Shown: piece after piece, positions 31,632-34,797 of the stretch
How positions within the stretch are numbered: the first letter of the stretch is position 1
Layout of the letters: each line of letters starts with the position of its first letter
Source: Streptomyces rhizosphaerihabitans
GTDB taxonomy: Bacteria; Actinomycetota; Actinomycetes; Streptomycetales; Streptomycetaceae
Direction: 5' to 3'
DNA length: 34,797 bases
Assembly (NCBI RefSeq): GCF_025399795.1
Contig: NZ_JAODTZ010000071.1
Span: 1 to 34,797 of the forward strand
The notes under the pieces: generated by a model
Seen by the model: only the letters and a program-made list of their open reading frames with translations
Database searches by the model: none
What the model was told of the DNA's origin: nothing
Position numbers and translations under genes: made by a program

Positions 31632-31667
31632 GACACCTGGTCAGACACCTGGTCAGACACCTGGTCA
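31632..31667 (+). repeat. Three perfect 12-bp direct repeats before tetR
   Basis: GACACCTGGTCA is repeated three times without a mismatch, ending 21 bases before the GTG start of the TetR gene. Each unit, with the preceding T or A, contains a partial inverted pair (GAC/GTC), so it could be a binding site array or a simple replication-slippage repeat. Confidence 0.85.
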
Positions 31668-31688
31668 ACGACGGGAACGGAGTTCGAC

Positions 31689-32309
31689 GTGAGCCTCGCG
31701 GACAGCCGAGACAGGCAGGGGTGCCCCGGCCGTGGACGTCCCCGCAGCGAGGCGGTGGAGCGCGCCATCGTCGAGGGCGTGATGAAGCTCCTGGAGGACG
31801 GGGTGCCGCTCGCGGACATCTCCATCGAGCGCCTCGCGCGGACCGCCGGCGTCGGCAAGGCGACGATCTACCGCCGCTGGAGCGGCAAGGAAGAGCTCTT
31901 CGTCGACGTGCTGCGCGGCGCCGAGCCCGCGGACCCCGAACTCCCCGGCGTCTCCATGCGCGAGGACCTCGTCGTCCTGCTGGAGTCGCTGCGCCGGCGC
32001 GGCCTGGTCAGCCGCTCGTCGGCGATCCTGCACAACGTCTACGCGCAGATGAAGAGCAGCCCCAAACTGTGGGCCGCGTACGACGCCACGGTCATCGCCC
32101 CCAGACGCCAGCTGGGCTACGAGGTGCTGCGCCGCGGCCAGGAGAACGGCGAACTCCGCGACGACGTCGACATCGAACTGCTCAACGACATGTTCGTCGG
32201 CCCGATGCTCGTCCGCTCCGTCATGCGCCCGGACACCGAACTTCCCGAGGGCCTCGCCGAACAGATCGTCGACACGCTGCTGGAGGGCCTGCGCCCCGCC
32301 CGGCCGTGA
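31689..32309 (+). CDS. TetR/AcrR-family repressor
   Basis: This encodes 206 residues. The N-terminal helix-turn-helix spans about residues 44-65 (ISIERLARTAGVGKATIYRRW), preceded by the usual RGRPRS sequence; the C-terminal ligand domain is helical and variable. The GTG start at 31689 has GGAG 8 bases upstream. It lies 123 bases after the DHA2 pump gene on the same strand, so it most likely represses that pump through the palindrome at 29919-29941 and releases it when a pump substrate binds. The ligand cannot be told from sequence. Confidence 0.92.
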   Translation: MSLADSRDRQGCPGRGRPRSEAVERAIVEGVMKLLEDGVPLADISIERLARTAGVGKATIYRRWSGKEELFVDVLRGAEPADPELPGVSMREDLVVLLESLRRRGLVSRSSAILHNVYAQMKSSPKLWAAYDATVIAPRRQLGYEVLRRGQENGELRDDVDIELLNDMFVGPMLVRSVMRPDTELPEGLAEQIVDTLLEGLRPARP

Positions 32310-32509
32310 CCCGACCTGCTTCTGACGGGGCGAATGTGCGCGTTTCGTCACAGAGGGCGCAGCGCGTGCCAGGATGCGGAACTCCGGGCGTCAAGTTGAA
32401 CGTCCCCTTGCCTGTACGGCCGTCATGGACGGCGAGAACGACACCGGACATCCCCTAGGGTCATAGTCGAGGGGCAGACGGTGCGCACGGCAGTTTGTGA
32501 GGCGACGGT

Positions 32510-33547
32510 ATGGCGCAGGCGTATATGACGGAGACGGGCAGCGACGGCCAGGAGCCGGAGCGCAGAGAGTCCCGGCTCCGGCGCCTGCTCGACGGCTGGC
32601 GCGGCGACCGCGGCATCTGGCGGCGCGGGCTGATCCTCGCCGCCCTCGCGCTGCTGCTCGCCCTCGTGATGCTGACGCACGGGCGGATCCCGAACCGGAT
32701 CGGCAACCTCGGCAGCCTCACGGAGACCTTCCTGCCGTGGCTCGGGGTGTTCATCCCGGTCCTGCTGGTCCTCGCCTTCGTGCGGAAGTCCGCCAGTGCC
32801 CTGATCGCCGTGCTGCTGACCGGCGTGGTCTGGCTGAACCTCTTCGGCGGACTGCTCACCGACAAGACCGGCGGCGGTGGCGATCTGACGGTCGCCACGC
32901 ACAACGTCAACGCCGACAACCCGGACCCGTCCGGCACGGCCCGTGACGTGGCCGCCTCGGGCGCCGACGTGCTCGCGCTGGAGGAGCTGACGGCCTCGGC
33001 GGTGCCGGTCTACGAGAAGGCGCTCGCGTCGACGTACAAGTACCACTCGGTGCAGGGCACCGTCGGGCTGTGGAGCAAGTACCCGCTCAGTGCCGTCCGG
33101 CCGGTGGACATCAAGCTGGGCTGGACGCGGGCCATGCGGGCGACCGTGGCGGCGCCGGCCGGCCGGGTCGCGGTGTACGTGGCCCATATGCCCTCGGTGC
33201 GGGTGAAGATGAAGGCCGGGTTCACCGCCCGGCAGCGCGACAAGAGCGCGAACGCGCTGGGCGAGGCGATCGCCGACGAGCCCCTGAAGCAGGTCGTCCT
33301 GCTCGGTGACCTCAACGGCACGATGAACGACCGGGCGCTGAACGCGGTCACCGCGCAGATGCGTTCCACGCAGGGCGCGGTGGGCAACGGCTTCGGGTTC
33401 AGCTGGCCGGCGTCGTTCCCGATGGCCCGGATCGACCAGATCATGGTCAAGGGCATCGAGCCGGTGACCTCGTGGACCCTGCCCGCGACCGGCAGCGACC
33501 ACCTCCCGATCGCGGCCCGCGTCAAGGTGGACGCAACCGCTTCTTAA
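32510..33547 (+). CDS. Membrane-anchored endonuclease/exonuclease/phosphatase-fold protein, VanJ-like
   Basis: This encodes 345 residues. Three N-terminal membrane helices (GLILAALALLLALVMLTHG; FLPWLGVFIPVLLVLAFV; SALIAVLLTGVVWLNLFGG) are followed by an EEP catalytic domain: THNVN, LEEL (metal-binding Glu at about 158), GDLNG at 266-270, RIDQIM, and S329-D330-H331. The same architecture is found in VanJ of Streptomyces coelicolor, a teicoplanin-resistance membrane protein thought to act on a lipid-linked cell-wall intermediate. The domain should face outwards. ATG 32510 has GAGG 8 bases upstream. No van genes are beside it, so glycopeptide resistance is only a possibility. Confidence 0.88.
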   Translation: MAQAYMTETGSDGQEPERRESRLRRLLDGWRGDRGIWRRGLILAALALLLALVMLTHGRIPNRIGNLGSLTETFLPWLGVFIPVLLVLAFVRKSASALIAVLLTGVVWLNLFGGLLTDKTGGGGDLTVATHNVNADNPDPSGTARDVAASGADVLALEELTASAVPVYEKALASTYKYHSVQGTVGLWSKYPLSAVRPVDIKLGWTRAMRATVAAPAGRVAVYVAHMPSVRVKMKAGFTARQRDKSANALGEAIADEPLKQVVLLGDLNGTMNDRALNAVTAQMRSTQGAVGNGFGFSWPASFPMARIDQIMVKGIEPVTSWTLPATGSDHLPIAARVKVDATAS

Positions 33548-33642
33548 CCCCGTGGAATCGCTTCTTCATCTCCTGGAATACTGGGCCCGGCAGACTTTGT
33601 TCACCGGCTGAACTTAACATTGGTTCGACCCGTGATCCGCTG

Positions 33643-33668
33643 CCCGCGCACATCGCCGTGCGCGGGCG
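33643..33668 (+). terminator. Hairpin between the VanJ-like gene and the last MFS gene
   Basis: GCCCGCGCAC (33643-33652) pairs perfectly with GTGCGCGGGC (33659-33668) around ATCGCC. It is 95 bases after the VanJ-like stop. It may be a terminator or part of the leader of the MFS gene starting at 33751. Confidence 0.55.
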
Positions 33669-33750
33669 CGTCCGTGCCCGCGCGTGTTCCCGCATGCCGC
33701 CCGCGTCCGTACGGAGCCCCGCTCGTCCCCGCTCCTTCGAAAGGCCTCTC

Positions 33751-34797
33751 ATGCCTCTGGCCCTGCTCGCCCTCGCCGTGGGCGCCTTCGGCATCGGCAC
33801 CACCGAGTTCGCCATGATGGGCCTGCTGCCCGACGTCGCCGACGACCTGCACATATCCATCCCGGCCGCGGGACACCTGGTCTCCGCGTACGCGCTCGGT
33901 GTCGTCATCGGCGCCCCGCTGCTCGCCGCGGCCACCGCCAGGATGTCCCGCCGCAAGGTCCTCATCGCCCTGATGGGCCTCTTCGCCGCGGGCAACGCTC
34001 TCTCCGCCCTCGCCCCCGACCAGAACTGGCTGCTCGCCGCCCGCTTCCTGAGCGGTCTCCCGCACGGCGCCTTCTTCGGCGTCGGCGCCGTCGTCGCCAC
34101 CGGCCTGGTCGCCCCCGAGCGCAAGGCCCGCTCCGTGTCGCTGATGTTCCTCGGCCTCACTGTCGCGAACATCGCCGGTGTCCCGGCCGCCACCCTCGTG
34201 GGGCAGCACCTGGGCTGGCGGGCCACGTTCCTCGGGGTGAGCGTGATCGGCGTGGCCGCCATCGCCTCGCTGGTCCTGCTGATCCCGCACACCCCCGGGC
34301 ACACCCCCGCCGGCGGTCTGCGCGGCGAGCTCGCCGCGCTGCGCCCGCTGCCCGTCTGGCTCGCCCTCGGCACGACGGTCGCGGGCTTCGGGGCCCTGTT
34401 CTCCGCGTACAGCTACATCACGCCGATGCTCACGGAAGCCGCCGGATACACCGAGGCCAGCGTCACGCTGCTGCTGGCGCTCTTCGGGGTCGGCGCGACG
34501 GTGGGCAACCTGCTCGGCGGCCGGCTTGCGGACCACGCGATGCGCCGCACCCTGTTCGGCGGCCTGGCCTCGCTGGTGGCCGTGCTGGCAGCCTTCCCGG
34601 TGCTGATGCGTACGGAGTGGAGCGCGGCCCTGGCGGTGGTGCTGCTCGGCACGGCCGCCTTCGTCACCGGCTCGCCCCTCCAGCTGATGGTCATGGAGAA
34701 GGCCGCCGCAGCGCCCTCCCTCGCGTCCTCCGCCAACCAGGCCGCGTTCAACCTCGCCAACGCGGGCGGGGCGTGGATCGGCGGGCTCGCGCTGGCG
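33751..34797 (+). CDS. DHA1-family MFS transporter (cut by the window end)
   Basis: The first 349 residues are present and the frame is open at the window edge; a full protein should be about 390-410. The start MPLALLALAVGAFGIGTTEF, followed by AMMGLLPDVADDL, is typical of the AraJ/YdhP-like DHA1 group that also includes chloramphenicol exporters, and about ten membrane helices are visible. The loop 2-3 motif A is degenerate (ARMSRRKVL). ATG 33751 has AAAGG 7 bases upstream. The substrate is unknown. A short inverted repeat (GTTCA/TGAAC, 33599-33613) upstream could be an operator. Confidence 0.92.
   Translation, partial: MPLALLALAVGAFGIGTTEFAMMGLLPDVADDLHISIPAAGHLVSAYALGVVIGAPLLAAATARMSRRKVLIALMGLFAAGNALSALAPDQNWLLAARFLSGLPHGAFFGVGAVVATGLVAPERKARSVSLMFLGLTVANIAGVPAATLVGQHLGWRATFLGVSVIGVAAIASLVLLIPHTPGHTPAGGLRGELAALRPLPVWLALGTTVAGFGALFSAYSYITPMLTEAAGYTEASVTLLLALFGVGATVGNLLGGRLADHAMRRTLFGGLASLVAVLAAFPVLMRTEWSAALAVVLLGTAAFVTGSPLQLMVMEKAAAAPSLASSANQAAFNLANAGGAWIGGLALA

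Noticed and set aside
33599..33613. PHO box (GTTCACC) upstream of the last MFS gene
   Set aside because: Only one GTTCACC unit is present; no second unit occurs 11 bases away, and the site reads better as a short inverted repeat.

Overview
The window is a stretch of Streptomyces (or closely related high-GC actinomycete) chromosome. Coding DNA is very GC-rich with strong third-position G/C bias, several genes use GTG starts, and the gene set is typical of the genus: a very large AfsR/SARP regulator with NB-ARC and TPR regions, an F420-dependent NADP reductase, a stand-alone prim-pol, an EfeUOB iron system, a DrrAB-type exporter and five MFS transporters. No rRNA, tRNA, CRISPR array, phage module or complete insertion sequence was recognised. 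Most genes are ordinary; the unusual content is mainly in the spaces between them and in three broken genes.

Layout. 1-2290: the end of an unknown gene followed by a nested hairpin, a locally AT-rich space, then an SDR oxidoreductase and a Gfo/Idh/MocA oxidoreductase on the minus strand. 2371-6203: a divergent plus-strand run of a Bcr/CflA-type exporter, a serine hydrolase and an Rsm22-type methyltransferase, with a decayed ~39-bp tandem repeat before the last gene. 6204-7033: remains of a dimethylargininase-type gene (N- and C-terminal pieces only) and a large hairpin. 7034-7768: stand-alone prim-pol. 7940-12311: minus-strand efeO-efeB-efeU operon plus a translationally coupled lipoprotein gene, headed by two adjacent iron boxes. 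12501-13341: orphan hmuV-like ATPase gene with three small indels. 13426-15252: PhzF-like protein, triple intergenic repeat, and heme oxygenase with its own iron box. 15490-18054: methionine aminopeptidase, a small conserved protein and an EntS-type MFS transporter. 18055-22880: repeat-rich space, an SIS-like protein, a cytoplasmic sialidase-fold protein, F420:NADP oxidoreductase, a tiny membrane protein, a site-2 protease and a frameshifted DUF6578-like gene. 22895-28439: the giant SARP regulator converging on a two-gene DrrAB-type ABC exporter whose upstream region is an array of fourteen ~11-bp direct repeats. 28760-34797: panB, a DHA2 MFS pump with a perfect-armed palindromic operator and a downstream TetR gene, a VanJ-like membrane phosphoesterase, and an MFS gene cut by the window end.

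How the parts work together. Three iron boxes (two before efeO, one before heme oxygenase) mark a small iron/heme regulon in 7.9-15.3 kb, in which the heme importer ATPase appears to be decaying while heme oxygenase and EfeUOB remain intact. The pump/TetR pair at 29.9-32.3 kb looks like a self-contained drug-responsive efflux unit. The strongest candidate for something undescribed is the 11-bp repeat array that covers the whole promoter and leader of the DrrAB-type exporter, next to a SARP regulator, a family known to bind 11-bp-spaced direct repeats.

Caution: four small indels in two genes (hmuV-like and DUF6578-like) fall in G/C runs or a GC dinucleotide run, so residual sequencing error has to be excluded before either is called a true pseudogene.
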